Positions 7,322 through 15,448 of a stretch of 39,151 bases of DNA are shown in pieces. The notes below the pieces were generated by a model. It had not been told where the DNA came from, made no database searches, and saw nothing but the letters and a program-made list of their open reading frames with translations. The number at the start of each line of letters is the position of its first letter. Position 1 is the stretch's first letter. This DNA comes from Cypionkella sp. (lineage in GTDB: Bacteria; Pseudomonadota; Alphaproteobacteria; Rhodobacterales; Rhodobacteraceae): positions 1 to 39,151 of the forward strand of contig JALRIN010000028.1 of assembly GCA_023255415.1 (NCBI GenBank), given 5' to 3'. A program made the translations under genes and the position numbers.

Positions 7322-8321
7322 GCCGCGCGCGCGGGTGATGTTGCTGGGGGCCAGCGGCACCATTGGCCGCGCAACGCTTGATGCGCTGCTGGCACGTGGC
7401 CACGAGGTGGTGTGTTTTCTGCGCGCCGATCCGCACTCCTCGCGCCGCGGTCTGCCCGAGGCCGCGATTTTGCGCTTTGGTGAGGTGACAGACCCGCAAG
7501 CCCTTGCCCGCGATGGATTTTGTGGCGAGAGCTTTGACGCCTTGGTTTCCTGTCTTGCCTCGCGCACCGGCCAGCCCGCCGAGGCTTGGGCGATAGATCA
7601 TCAGGCGCATCTGGCCGCTTTGCAAATCGCCCAAGCCCAGGGCGTGCGGCAAATGGTGCTGTTGTCGGCGATCTGCGTGCAGCGCCCGCTTTTGGCATTT
7701 CAGCACGCCAAGCTGGCCTTCGAGGCGGCCTTGATCGCATCGGGTCTGACCTATAGCATCGTGCGACCAACGGCGTTTTTTAAATCGCTGTCGGGGCAGG
7801 TGGCACGGCTGCGCCAAGGCAAGCCGTTTTTGATCTTTGGCGATGGCCTTTTAACGGCCTGCAAGCCAATCAGCGATGCCGATCTGGCGGAATATCTTGC
7901 CGATTGTCTGGATAACCCTTTGTGCGCAAACCAGATTTTGCCAATCGGCGGCCCGGGCCCTGCGATCACTCCGCGCGCGCAGGGCGAAGCGCTGTTTCGC
8001 CTTTTGGGCCAAGCGCCCAAGTTTCGCTCGGTGCCGATTGGCCTGATGGATGCGATTATCGCGGCGCTTGGCCTCTTGGGACGGCTGTCACCAAAATGGC
8101 GGGCTAAGGCCGAGTTGGCAAAGATCGGGCGCTATTATGCAACGCAATCGATGCTGGTCTTGAACCCAGAAACCGGCCGTTATGACCCAGAGGCGACGCC
8201 TTCAACCGGCACCGATACGCTATTTGATTTTTACGCCCAGCTGTTGCGCGACGAGGCTGCGGTGGATCTGGGCGCGCATGCGGTTTTTGCAGCCACCGCC
8301 AAAGTGCAAAGCGCGCACTAG
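7314..8321 (+). CDS. bciA: BciA, divinyl (proto)chlorophyllide 8-vinyl reductase
   Basis: BciA uses NADPH to reduce the C8 vinyl group of (bacterio)chlorophyll precursors. The protein is an atypical short-chain dehydrogenase/NmrA-like Rossmann protein of about 335 residues with the nucleotide motif LLGASGTIGRATL near the N-terminus. Family stretches include LVSCLASRTG, VLLSAICVQRP, FQHAKLAFE and YSIVRPTAFFKSLSGQ. ATG 7314 is preferred, overlapping the idi TAA by 8 nt; GTG 7302 or ATG 7308 are open alternatives. The stop TAG (8319-8321) lies in a CTAG that is also the stop of the convergent minus-strand gene. Confidence 0.9.
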   Translation: MSKPRARVMLLGASGTIGRATLDALLARGHEVVCFLRADPHSSRRGLPEAAILRFGEVTDPQALARDGFCGESFDALVSCLASRTGQPAEAWAIDHQAHLAALQIAQAQGVRQMVLLSAICVQRPLLAFQHAKLAFEAALIASGLTYSIVRPTAFFKSLSGQVARLRQGKPFLIFGDGLLTACKPISDADLAEYLADCLDNPLCANQILPIGGPGPAITPRAQGEALFRLLGQAPKFRSVPIGLMDAIIAALGLLGRLSPKWRAKAELAKIGRYYATQSMLVLNPETGRYDPEATPSTGTDTLFDFYAQLLRDEAAVDLGAHAVFAATAKVQSAH

Positions 8322-9133
8322 GGCTGGGGCACCTCGGTGACGATCTTTTCCATATAGCTGATCGCGGTTTCAAAATCCGCCGCCGCAATATCTGCGCCTA
8401 CCATGCTGTCAAGATTAAGAGCCAGGCTGGTGATATTGCCGCATATCAGGATTCGCGCCTTTGGCTGACACAGACGCAGCGCCACAATCAGCTTGAGCAC
8501 CGCAGGCAGCATGCGCTTGCCGCTGGCCGAAATGCCGATCAGCGCGGTATCCTGACCCTCGATCTCGTCCACCAAAGCGTCATGGCTTAGCCCGGTCAGC
8601 AGCGTGATATCCCACCCCCGATCGCGCGCCATATCGGCCGCCACCGTGATGCCAAGCGTATGGGTGTCATCGGGCACGCTGGCAAAGATTGCGGTGCGGC
8701 GCAGGTCATGCACCGGCAGCACACGCTGCAATCGAAGCGTGCGCAAAATCGCATAGATGCCGCTTGCCGCGATGGTAACCTTGTAAAACGACAGCCGATC
8801 TTCGTCCCACCATTCGCCCAGCCGCGTCGCCGCGCCCGCCAAATAGATCTGGCACAGGGTTTCATAGCTGAAGCCCTGCCGCTGCGCCTGTTCAATCAAA
8901 CCGATCGCGGCCAGCGGGTCTTGCGACAGCAGCGCGTGGCAAAGCTCGTCAATCTGGCCCGAGGTCGGGCGCAATTCAGGCGGGATAGGGGCGCGCAAAT
9001 TATTCGCAACCCGTTTGACAACCTCTTTCGCCAAATCAGACAAAGCTGATTTCGGCAAAGTTTTTCTTATGGTTTCAATTTCCGTGTAAGCCATCGACAG
9101 CTTACGTCTGTCCAACCGAACCGGCTCCAGCAT
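8318..9133 (-). CDS. Second PpaA/AerR-like cobalamin-binding regulator
   Basis: A 271-residue protein with the same architecture as the PpaA at 937-1728 but clearly diverged. It has a helical half with RLGEWWDEDRLSFYKVTIAA (about 104-123), then a B12-binding Rossmann half. There, VPDDTHTLGITVAADMARDRG (His158) corresponds to EREQHTLG in PpaA. No DNA-binding or catalytic domain is visible, so it probably acts through a partner protein. The start at 9133 is set by GGAGGGGG a few bases upstream; an ATG at 9154 has no such site. It ends the photosynthesis cluster, convergent with bciA. A role in light, oxygen or B12 control of pigment genes is inferred from family and position. Confidence 0.82.
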   Translation of the reverse strand: MLEPVRLDRRKLSMAYTEIETIRKTLPKSALSDLAKEVVKRVANNLRAPIPPELRPTSGQIDELCHALLSQDPLAAIGLIEQAQRQGFSYETLCQIYLAGAATRLGEWWDEDRLSFYKVTIAASGIYAILRTLRLQRVLPVHDLRRTAIFASVPDDTHTLGITVAADMARDRGWDITLLTGLSHDALVDEIEGQDTALIGISASGKRMLPAVLKLIVALRLCQPKARILICGNITSLALNLDSMVGADIAAADFETAISYMEKIVTEVPQP

Positions 9134-9171
9134 CTTGACCCCCTCCAAAGTCATCGACGTCTCTAGCCTTA

Positions 9172-9213
9172 AGGATCTAAGCGCCCCTATTTTCTAGACC
9201 TAGGATCTTAGCG
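9172..9213. repeat. Direct repeat, 30-bp period, upstream of the second PpaA-like gene
   Basis: AGGATCTAAGCG at 9172-9183 recurs as AGGATCTTAGCG at 9202-9213, with one mismatch in 12 bases. Starts are exactly 30 bp apart, near three helical turns. A related AAGGATCA occurs inverted at about 9214-9221. The arrangement looks like a two-site operator overlapping the candidate promoter. Confidence 0.5.
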
Positions 9214-9232
9214 TGATCCTTTTACTTAGCAA
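9205..9232 (-). promoter_or_regulatory. Candidate sigma70-like promoter of the second PpaA-like gene
   Basis: On the minus strand TTGCTA (9232-9227), 16 bp and TAAGAT (9210-9205) form a reasonable promoter about 75 bp before the ATG at 9133. The -10 box falls inside one copy of the 30-bp-spaced direct repeat, which suggests control at this point. Prediction only. Confidence 0.4.
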
Positions 9233-9609
9233 GCCTGTGGCCGGTCCGATCTGGGGTAGAATTGTGGTGCAGATTTGTTCATGAAACCGATAAAAGGGCT
9301 TATTTTATTGTCTAAGCTTGGCTCTGCATCTCTTTGAATTCGAGCCAGATTTCGGCAATGACACTGCTGTTTCAGCCTGCGGCAAACTGTGATGTGGGCG
9401 GGTGATCGCCGCAGGATGACGCGAATGCTTTTGGGATCTTACAGTGTGTCAGCTGAAAACCCAGCGGCACAAACCGGGAAAAAGGGGCCAGAGTTCAGGC
9501 AGGCAGAATCGGGGGGCTCGGGAGGGGGACACAGGTTTCAGACCGCCGCCGGCGCGGTCAAGTTGGCCCAAGGCCCAAAATGAACCGCCGTTATCGCTGA
9601 CCGCAAATT

Positions 9610-10386
9610 TCAGACCTTATTTTGATCTTGCACGCATCCGGTACGCAGGAAATCGGCCAATAAGATATTGAAAAGATGTGGTTTTTCTAGATGCACATTA
9701 TGGGCGCAGTTTGGCACCACCGCTAGATCGGCGCCGGTAATGGCGCGCCAAAGCGCCTCGGGCTGCGACCAGTTGTAAGATCGATCGCGGCTGCCCCATA
9801 TAACCAAGCACCGCGCGGTGATGTCGCAAAGCGCAGGGCGCCCGTCCCAAGCTTCCCATGCTGTCAAACTGGCCAAAGCGGCCTGTAGTTGGGCCTGTTG
9901 GCCAAGCCTGTGACAAAGTGCAAAACCCTCTGCCTGCTCGCCCTGCAAGAACCAAGTCGCGGCAATGCGGCGGGCGGTATCGGACAAGCCCTGTTCGATG
10001 ATCCTTGCCCGCGATTGCGCGATGGTCTCGAAGCGGCCCGGCAAAACCCCTTGCGGGCCTGTCCCATAAAGGACCAAACTGCGCAGGCGCGCAGGTGCGA
10101 TTACTGCCATGGCCTGCACGATCATGCCGCCCATCGAATGGCCCAACAGATCAAACTGGTCGATCTGCAGGCTATCAAGCAGATCAAGCACCAACCGCGC
10201 ATGGCCCTGAATGCTTTCGGGGGCAGTCAGATCGGCGCTGGCGCCAAAGCCTGCAAGATCGGGGCAGATCACATCAAAATCGCGGCTAAAGTACTCGATC
10301 TGTGCCGCCCAAATCGCGCTGCCCGCCAGATAGCCATGCACTAAAACCAATGTCGGGCCTTGGCCTTTGCGTTGATATGCCAACAT
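9610..10386 (-). CDS. Alpha/beta-hydrolase in the sulfonate operon
   Basis: A 258-residue alpha/beta-hydrolase-fold protein. It has the oxyanion segment LVHGYLAGS (about 15-23), the nucleophile elbow GHSMGG with Ser84, a probable catalytic Asp201 (WGSRDRS) and His229 (NCAHNVHLEKP). No signal peptide is seen, so it should be cytoplasmic. The ATG at 10386 is preceded by GGAG, and the gene starts 11 bp after the stop of the HpsN-like gene, so it is the last gene of the operon. Its substrate is unknown; an amide or ester of a sulfonate is possible given the context, but nothing in the sequence shows that. Confidence 0.8.
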   Translation of the reverse strand: MLAYQRKGQGPTLVLVHGYLAGSAIWAAQIEYFSRDFDVICPDLAGFGASADLTAPESIQGHARLVLDLLDSLQIDQFDLLGHSMGGMIVQAMAVIAPARLRSLVLYGTGPQGVLPGRFETIAQSRARIIEQGLSDTARRIAATWFLQGEQAEGFALCHRLGQQAQLQAALASLTAWEAWDGRPALCDITARCLVIWGSRDRSYNWSQPEALWRAITGADLAVVPNCAHNVHLEKPHLFNILLADFLRTGCVQDQNKV

Positions 10387-10397
10387 CTGACGCGCTC

Positions 10398-11708
10398 CTA
10401 GCCCGAGATCGCTGGCGCGCGCAGATCAAACACTTCGTCTGGAAAGAACTTCGCCAGCCGAATATCGGCAGAGCGTGCGTGGCCCTCCATACCTTCCAGC
10501 CGCGAAATGCGCGCGGTGGCTTCGGCCAAGGGGCGGGCGGCGGCGCGGGTGGCGCGCTGCCATGTCACTGTTTTCATGAACTTATGCACCGAAAGCCCGC
10601 CGGTGTAGCGCGCAGCCCCCGAGGTGGGCAGCACATGGTTCGGACCAGAGGTTTTATCGCCAAAAGCCACCGTGGTTTCTTCGCCCAAAAATAGGGATCC
10701 ATAGGCGCGTAGCCGGTTCAGCCACCAATCCAGATCTGCCGCCTGCACATGCAAATGTTCGGGGGCGACTTGGTCGGCGACTTGCGCCATCTCTTCGGGG
10801 CCATCGCAGAGGATTACCTCTGCAAGCGCGGTCCAAGCCGCCTGCGCGCTGTCGCGATTGAGCGCTGGCAAAGTGGCAATCAGGCGCGGCACCAGATCCA
10901 GCACCGCGCTTGCAAGCCCGCGGTCCGAGGTAACAAGCCAGACCGGCGAGTTATAGCCATGCTCGGCCTGTCCGACCAGATCGGCGGCGACCATGGCGGC
11001 ATCAGCAGTTGCATCGGCAATCACCATGCTGTCGGTCGGGCCTGCGAACATGTCGATGCCGACTTGGCCGTAGAGAATGCGCTTGGCTTCGGCCACATAT
11101 TGGTTGCCGGGGCCGACGAGTATATCGGCTTTGGGCAGGCCAAACAGGCCGTTGGCCATCGCAGCCACCCCCTGCACCCCGCCCATGTTCAAAATCACAT
11201 CCGCGCCGCAAAGATCCATCGCATAAAGGATCGCGGGCGGAATGCCCTGACCCGCGCGCGGCGGCGAACAGGCCGCAATATGCGGCACGCCTGCAACCTT
11301 GGCGGTGGTGATGGTCATGATGGCGCTGGCAACATGGCTATAGCGCCCGCCCGGCACATAGCATCCGGCCGCCGAAACCGGGATTTGCTTTTGCCCGGCC
11401 ATCAATCCGGGCAGAATTTCCACCGCGCAATCGGTCACGGTGGCGCGCTGTGCTTCGGCAAAGCGGCGAATGTTGTCATGGGCAAAGCGGATATCGGCTT
11501 TCAGTTGATCGGGCACCAAATCGGCGGCAGCCGCGCGCGTGGCTTGCGACACGACAATATCGCCGCCCCAATGATCCAGATCGACAGTGAAGGCGCGCGC
11601 CGCATCTTCACCGCCACTGACGATTTGCGCCAAGATGCTTTCCACGGTCGCGCGCACATCTTGCTGATCCGCAGGCGCGGGCGGGGTAGATTTTTTCATA
11701 TATATCAT
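10398..11708 (-). CDS. HpsN-like zinc dehydrogenase (histidinol dehydrogenase family)
   Basis: This 436-residue protein belongs to the histidinol dehydrogenase family. It most resembles HpsN, which oxidises the sulfonate dihydroxypropanesulfonate by two steps to sulfolactate with NAD. The zinc ligands are all present: Gln247 and His250 (GQAEHGYNSP), Asp351 (FGDKTSGPNH) and His410 (GMEGHARS). The catalytic pair Glu317-His318 (APEHLH) is also intact. Context (cysteate lyase, racemase, taurine-type transporter, no other his genes) argues against histidine synthesis. Substrate could be dihydroxypropanesulfonate or, as I infer, the amino alcohol cysteinolate. I chose ATG 11708; ATG 11699 is possible, and a longer start would overlap the upstream permease gene. 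Confidence 0.8.
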   Translation of the reverse strand: MIYMKKSTPPAPADQQDVRATVESILAQIVSGGEDAARAFTVDLDHWGGDIVVSQATRAAAADLVPDQLKADIRFAHDNIRRFAEAQRATVTDCAVEILPGLMAGQKQIPVSAAGCYVPGGRYSHVASAIMTITTAKVAGVPHIAACSPPRAGQGIPPAILYAMDLCGADVILNMGGVQGVAAMANGLFGLPKADILVGPGNQYVAEAKRILYGQVGIDMFAGPTDSMVIADATADAAMVAADLVGQAEHGYNSPVWLVTSDRGLASAVLDLVPRLIATLPALNRDSAQAAWTALAEVILCDGPEEMAQVADQVAPEHLHVQAADLDWWLNRLRAYGSLFLGEETTVAFGDKTSGPNHVLPTSGAARYTGGLSVHKFMKTVTWQRATRAAARPLAEATARISRLEGMEGHARSADIRLAKFFPDEVFDLRAPAISG

Positions 11709-11724
11709 GGGTTTGTCTTTCGGA

Positions 11725-12579
11725 TTACATTCTGCCCTTCCAAGGCACGAGCTTGCGCTCGACAAAACGCATCAACAGATCAAAAGCAAAAGCGATGATG
11801 GCGATGACGAAAATACCCATGATCACCACAGGGGTTTGCAAAAACTGGCTGGCCGAAAGCACCATATAGCCAAGGCCCTTGGTGGCCGCGACCATCTCGG
11901 CGGCAACAAGGGTGGTCCAGCCAAAGCCGATGCCGATGCGCATCGCGGTCAGGATCTCGGGCAGGGCCGAGGGCATGATGACATAGCGCATCACCTGCCA
12001 GCGCGAGGCGCCAAAGGAATAGGCGGCGTGGATTTGCTCGATGGCTGCCGATTTCACGCCCGAGCGTGCGCCCAAGACCACCGGCGCAAAGACCGACAGA
12101 AAGATCAGCAGAATTTTCGAGGTCTCGCCAATGCCAAACCAGATGATCATCAGCGGCAGATAGGCCAGCGGCGGGATTGGGCGGTAAAACTCGATCGGTG
12201 GATCAAACAACCCGCGCATCAGCGGGCTCATCCCCATCGCAAGCCCAAGGGGCAAGCCGATAATGCAGGCCAATAAAAACGCGCCAAACACCCGCAGCGT
12301 CGAGACGCCAAGGTGGTCTAAAAACGGCGTGCCGGTAAAGCCATCATTCCAGATCGAAATGAACTTGCCAAAAACTGCCATAGGCGAGGGCACGAACAAA
12401 GGTTTGACCCAGCCCATCGCGGTGACCAGCCACCAGATAAAGAAGAACGCTGCGACCGAGCAGGCCGAAAGCCAAAGCGTGTTGCCTTGGCCGGGCACGC
12501 CATAAATCTCGCCTGGTTTGGTCGGGCGGGCGCGCGCCAGGCGGGCGATCAGCCCTGTGGGTTTGGACGGTTTGCTCAT
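11725..12579 (-). CDS. TauC/SsuC-like ABC transporter permease
   Basis: The 284-residue inner-membrane permease of a nitrate/sulfonate/taurine-type importer has about six transmembrane segments (from around residue 37) and the BinPDT family EAA loop (about 180-200, EQIHAAYSFGASRWQVMRYVIMP). The latter contacts the ATPase. It begins with ATGA overlapping the stop of the ATPase gene and is followed after 16 bp by the HpsN-like gene. It would carry the substrate caught by the periplasmic protein at 13428-14417 into the cytoplasm. Confidence 0.88.
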   Translation of the reverse strand: MSKPSKPTGLIARLARARPTKPGEIYGVPGQGNTLWLSACSVAAFFFIWWLVTAMGWVKPLFVPSPMAVFGKFISIWNDGFTGTPFLDHLGVSTLRVFGAFLLACIIGLPLGLAMGMSPLMRGLFDPPIEFYRPIPPLAYLPLMIIWFGIGETSKILLIFLSVFAPVVLGARSGVKSAAIEQIHAAYSFGASRWQVMRYVIMPSALPEILTAMRIGIGFGWTTLVAAEMVAATKGLGYMVLSASQFLQTPVVIMGIFVIAIIAFAFDLLMRFVERKLVPWKGRM

Positions 12580-13364
12580 GCTGCGGCCTCTTCATCGGCA
12601 AAGATGATGGTCAGAATCTCTTCGCGCAGGCGGATAAATTCGGGCGAGGCTTTCACCTGCCGCGCCGAGGCTCCAGCCAGGAACTGCCCCGAAAACGGCA
12701 GGTCAAACAGATGGGTGATGCGACCGGGGCGCGGTGACATCACCACCAGCTTGGTGCCCATGAACAGCGCCTCTTCGACGCTATGGGTAATGAAGAACAC
12801 CGATTTTTGGGTGTTATGCCAGATGTTCAGGATTAATTCCTGCGCCTTTTCGCGCGTCAGCGCATCCAGCGCGCCCAAGGGTTCGTCCATCAGCAGCACC
12901 TTTGGGTCACAAGTCAGCGCGCGGGCAATGCCCACCCTTTGCTGCATGCCGCCCGAAAGCTTGTATACGGGCGAGGCTTGAAAGCCGTCCAGCCCCAAAA
13001 GCCCTACGAATTTATTCGCCACCTCGTAGCGCTGCGCTTTCGAGATGCCTTGAATTTGCAAGCCAAAGGCGACGTTGTCCAAAACGTTCAGCCAAGGCAA
13101 AAGCGCGTGCTTTTGAAACACCACCGCGCGGTCCGCTCCGGGGCCAGAGACCGGCACCCCGTCCAGCAATAGATCCCCTGATGAGGGCGACAAAAACCCC
13201 GCGATCAGGTTCAACAGCGTTGACTTGCCACAGCCCGAAGCCCCCAGCGCCACCACAAATTCGCCCCTGTCGATGGTCAGGTTGATCTTGCTTAGCGCTT
13301 CGACAGGCGGTCGGCGGTCGGCGGCGGGGTATACCACGGATACTTGGTCGATTGTCAGTCCCAT
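12576..13364 (-). CDS. TauB/SsuB-like ABC transporter ATPase
   Basis: A 262-residue ABC ATPase of the nitrate/sulfonate/taurine type with Walker A GASGCGKST (41-49), signature LSGGMQQR (136-143), Walker B KVLLMDEP (155-162) and the D-loop GALD. The H-loop histidine is in FFITHSVEEA. The start at 13364 is supported by GAGGAC just upstream; a longer frame to 13397 lacks support. It drives uptake through the adjacent permease. Confidence 0.9.
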   Translation of the reverse strand: MGLTIDQVSVVYPAADRRPPVEALSKINLTIDRGEFVVALGASGCGKSTLLNLIAGFLSPSSGDLLLDGVPVSGPGADRAVVFQKHALLPWLNVLDNVAFGLQIQGISKAQRYEVANKFVGLLGLDGFQASPVYKLSGGMQQRVGIARALTCDPKVLLMDEPLGALDALTREKAQELILNIWHNTQKSVFFITHSVEEALFMGTKLVVMSPRPGRITHLFDLPFSGQFLAGASARQVKASPEFIRLREEILTIIFADEEAAA

Positions 13365-13427
13365 AAGTCCTCTCAGGCGGGAAGGGGGGCTGCCCAAGCA
13401 GATGGCGCCTGGGCAGCCCGACTGGGC

Positions 13428-14417
13428 TTACTTTGCCGCTTCTGCAGCAAACTCTGGGTTCACAAAGCCTGCGTAATCATCGCCAACGCTGTCGATCCGG
13501 CCTGCCTCTTTCAGGAAGTCAGCAGTGCCTTTGATGGTCTTGGCAGCCCCACCAAGCCAGGTGTCGCTGATCTGGGTAGCCATTGGCAAAAAGCCAAAAC
13601 CTTCCAGAATTCCAGGCACTTGTGCAGCATCGGCCCCGGTGCCGCTGGCAAGGGTTTTCACCTCGGCAGAATCGGCAGTCCAAGCCGCTGGGTTGCTGAG
13701 GTAAGAGGCGTTTGCCTTGTCGATTTCCTTCAGGAAAGCCACAACTTCGGCCTTATGCGCTTGGCCGAATTCGCGGTTCACGACCCAGCCGTCAAAGGTT
13801 GGAAAGCCCCATTCCGCAACCTGATCCGCACCAAGGATCAGCGTGCCCGATTTCAGCAGTTCCGATTGCACTGGCTGCCAGATCCAGGCCGCGTCGATCA
13901 CGCCTTGTTCCCACGAGGCCGCGATCTGGTCGGGCTTCATGCCGATGATGGTGACATCACCCACCGCAATGCCTTCGTGCTGCAAGGCCCCCATCAGCGA
14001 GAAATGCGCCGTCGACCCGATTGGCACCGCGATGCGCTTGCCCTTCAGATCGGCGACGCTGGCGATGCCGCTGTCGTTATGGGCGATCAGCGATTCCGCT
14101 TTGCCGATGATGTCGGAAAAGGCGATCAGTTGCAGATCAACGCCTTGGCTGGCTGCAATCGCCAGCGGCGAAGACCCCAGCTCTGACAAGACCACATCGC
14201 CCGAGGCCATTGCCGCAATTACATCGGTGCCAGAGTCAAACTTGCGCCACTCGATATCCCAGCCGGTGTCATTTTTCAGCGCATCCGAAGCTGCAAGCAG
14301 CTGCATCGGTGTCGGGTTGCCAAAGTGGCCGATGATGATTTTATCAGCCAAGGCCGAGGTCGCAAGAAGGCTTGAGGCCGCGACGCCGATCAGAAATCTT
14401 TTAATGCTAAGGTTCAT
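13428..14417 (-). CDS. TauA-like periplasmic substrate-binding protein
   Basis: A 329-residue solute-binding protein of the taurine/sulfonate class. It has a signal peptide (positively charged KR, hydrophobic core, cleavage likely after SALA at residue 24), then IIIGHFGNPTPMQLLAA, a typical start of the TauA fold. Later come ELGSSPLAIAASQG and AWIWQPVQSELLKSG, both like TauA-type binding sites. Sulfonate specificity is inferred from the family and from cuyA and the HpsN-like gene in the same operon. It lies 63 bp upstream of the ATPase gene and 41 bp after the racemase gene. Confidence 0.85.
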   Translation of the reverse strand: MNLSIKRFLIGVAASSLLATSALADKIIIGHFGNPTPMQLLAASDALKNDTGWDIEWRKFDSGTDVIAAMASGDVVLSELGSSPLAIAASQGVDLQLIAFSDIIGKAESLIAHNDSGIASVADLKGKRIAVPIGSTAHFSLMGALQHEGIAVGDVTIIGMKPDQIAASWEQGVIDAAWIWQPVQSELLKSGTLILGADQVAEWGFPTFDGWVVNREFGQAHKAEVVAFLKEIDKANASYLSNPAAWTADSAEVKTLASGTGADAAQVPGILEGFGFLPMATQISDTWLGGAAKTIKGTADFLKEAGRIDSVGDDYAGFVNPEFAAEAAK

Positions 14418-14458
14418 TTTGGGTCTCTCCTTGTCGTTGTGGGTTTTACGTCAGGCAA

Positions 14459-15178
14459 TCACGATGCTGCCTGTTCTTCCTCCGCGCCATTGGTCTGCGC
14501 GAATTTCACGATAGCAGTGACAAGCAGATCCAGCGTGTCAAATGCCACAATATCTGTCGCAACCGCCTCAGCGATCAGCGAAAATTCGGTGCAGGCGATC
14601 ATCTGCACCAAAGCGCCGCGCGCGCGCAGCTCTTGCGAGGCATCGTGCAAGGCTTGCCGCGCTTCGGCGCTTGGTCCCTGCGCTTTGATCTGGCGAATGG
14701 CTGCCAGCATTGCCTCGGGCGTGCTTGGATAAAACGCGCGCAGCCCTTCTTTGGCAAGGGCTGCATCAAACAGCCCCACCTTTTGCACCGCAGGCGAGGC
14801 GAGGATGCCGATCGCGCTTTGCCCTTGCGGCACCAGCGCGCGTGCATGGCGCACCGAAAGCGCGATCATATCAAGAAAAGGCACGCTGACGGCGGCGCGA
14901 ATAGCGGGCGCATAGTGGTGAGCGGTGTTACACGGCATCGCCAAAGCCTCGGCTCCAGCCGCCACCAAACGCCGCGCCATTTCGGCCAGCACGGGGGCGG
15001 GGTCGGCACCGCCGCCTTCCAACAGATGACGAATGCGCGAAGGGACTTGTGGGTTTTGATCAACGATAACAGGGATATGGTCGGCGTCATCTTGGGCAGG
15101 CACCGCCGTCAGCAGTTTTTGCAGGATCAGAACTGTCGCCTCTGGCCCCATGCCGCCAAGAATGCCAACCCGTCTCAT
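14459..15178 (-). CDS. Aspartate/glutamate-type amino acid racemase, possible cysteate racemase
   Basis: A 239-residue PLP-independent racemase with the family pattern RVGILGGMGPEAT at the start, catalytic Cys83 in MPCNTAHHY and the second catalytic Cys196 in MIACTEFSLI. Both cysteines of the two-base mechanism are intact. Placed between cysteate sulfo-lyase and the sulfonate transporter, it most likely interconverts D- and L-cysteate (a close analogue of aspartate), but this is inference. The ATG at 15178 places the GGMGPEAT motif properly; a longer in-frame extension to 15295 adds an unconserved leader. Confidence 0.8.
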   Translation of the reverse strand: MRRVGILGGMGPEATVLILQKLLTAVPAQDDADHIPVIVDQNPQVPSRIRHLLEGGGADPAPVLAEMARRLVAAGAEALAMPCNTAHHYAPAIRAAVSVPFLDMIALSVRHARALVPQGQSAIGILASPAVQKVGLFDAALAKEGLRAFYPSTPEAMLAAIRQIKAQGPSAEARQALHDASQELRARGALVQMIACTEFSLIAEAVATDIVAFDTLDLLVTAIVKFAQTNGAEEEQAAS

Positions 15179-15441
15179 GTCTTGCCCCGCTGCCGTTTTA
15201 GGGCACCACCCTTTGCGCAAGGCTGGCCGATCACCGCCGTGCTGCCAAGCGGGCGCAGGCCAAAGCGGCACGTCCTGCGCCATCTGCTGAAACAATCAGC
15301 CCCTTGCCGCAGCGCTTGCCCGATCTTCGGGCGATTCAGGGCAAGCGCGTCTGTCTGGCTGTGATCTTGCGCCAACACCAACCACCGCGCCCGAATGTGG
15401 GGCGGTTGAAGGGTTTTGGCGCGGATCACAGCGTGGCGCAT
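15175..15441 (-). CDS. Doubtful 88-codon ORF between cuyA and the racemase gene
   Basis: An ORF starts 7 bp after the cuyA stop, and its TGA overlaps the racemase ATG (ATGA at 15178-15175), an arrangement typical of real coupled genes. The predicted product is Arg- and Gln-rich, with no recognisable domain, membrane segment or signal peptide, and looks more like a chance frame in GC-rich DNA. The 270-bp gap is unusual in an otherwise tight operon. It may be a small gene, a remnant, or an untranslated spacer. Confidence 0.2.
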   Translation of the reverse strand: MRHAVIRAKTLQPPHIRARWLVLAQDHSQTDALALNRPKIGQALRQGADCFSRWRRTCRFGLRPLGSTAVIGQPCAKGGALKRQRGKT

Positions 15442-15448
15442 TGGCGGT

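Larger units (their letters stand above)
9134..9609. other. Intergenic region between photosynthesis cluster and sulfonate operon
   Basis: This 476-bp stretch lies upstream of the minus-strand PpaA-like gene and downstream of the minus-strand hydrolase. The right two-thirds hold no convincing gene; short plus-strand frames lack a ribosome-binding site and look like chance. The left third holds the direct repeat and promoter candidate. No TGT-N12-ACA palindrome was found here. A GACCGC/GCGGTC stem at about 9541-9559 has no T-run. Confidence 0.5.

Noticed and set aside
9389..9671. Small plus-strand frames in the 9134-9609 gap
   Set aside because: No ribosome-binding site, no domain, low-complexity composition; probably chance.
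10398..11708. hisD (histidine biosynthesis) for the HpsN-like gene
   Set aside because: No his genes nearby, and the operon is built of sulfonate functions; recalled HpsN sequences match much better over long stretches.
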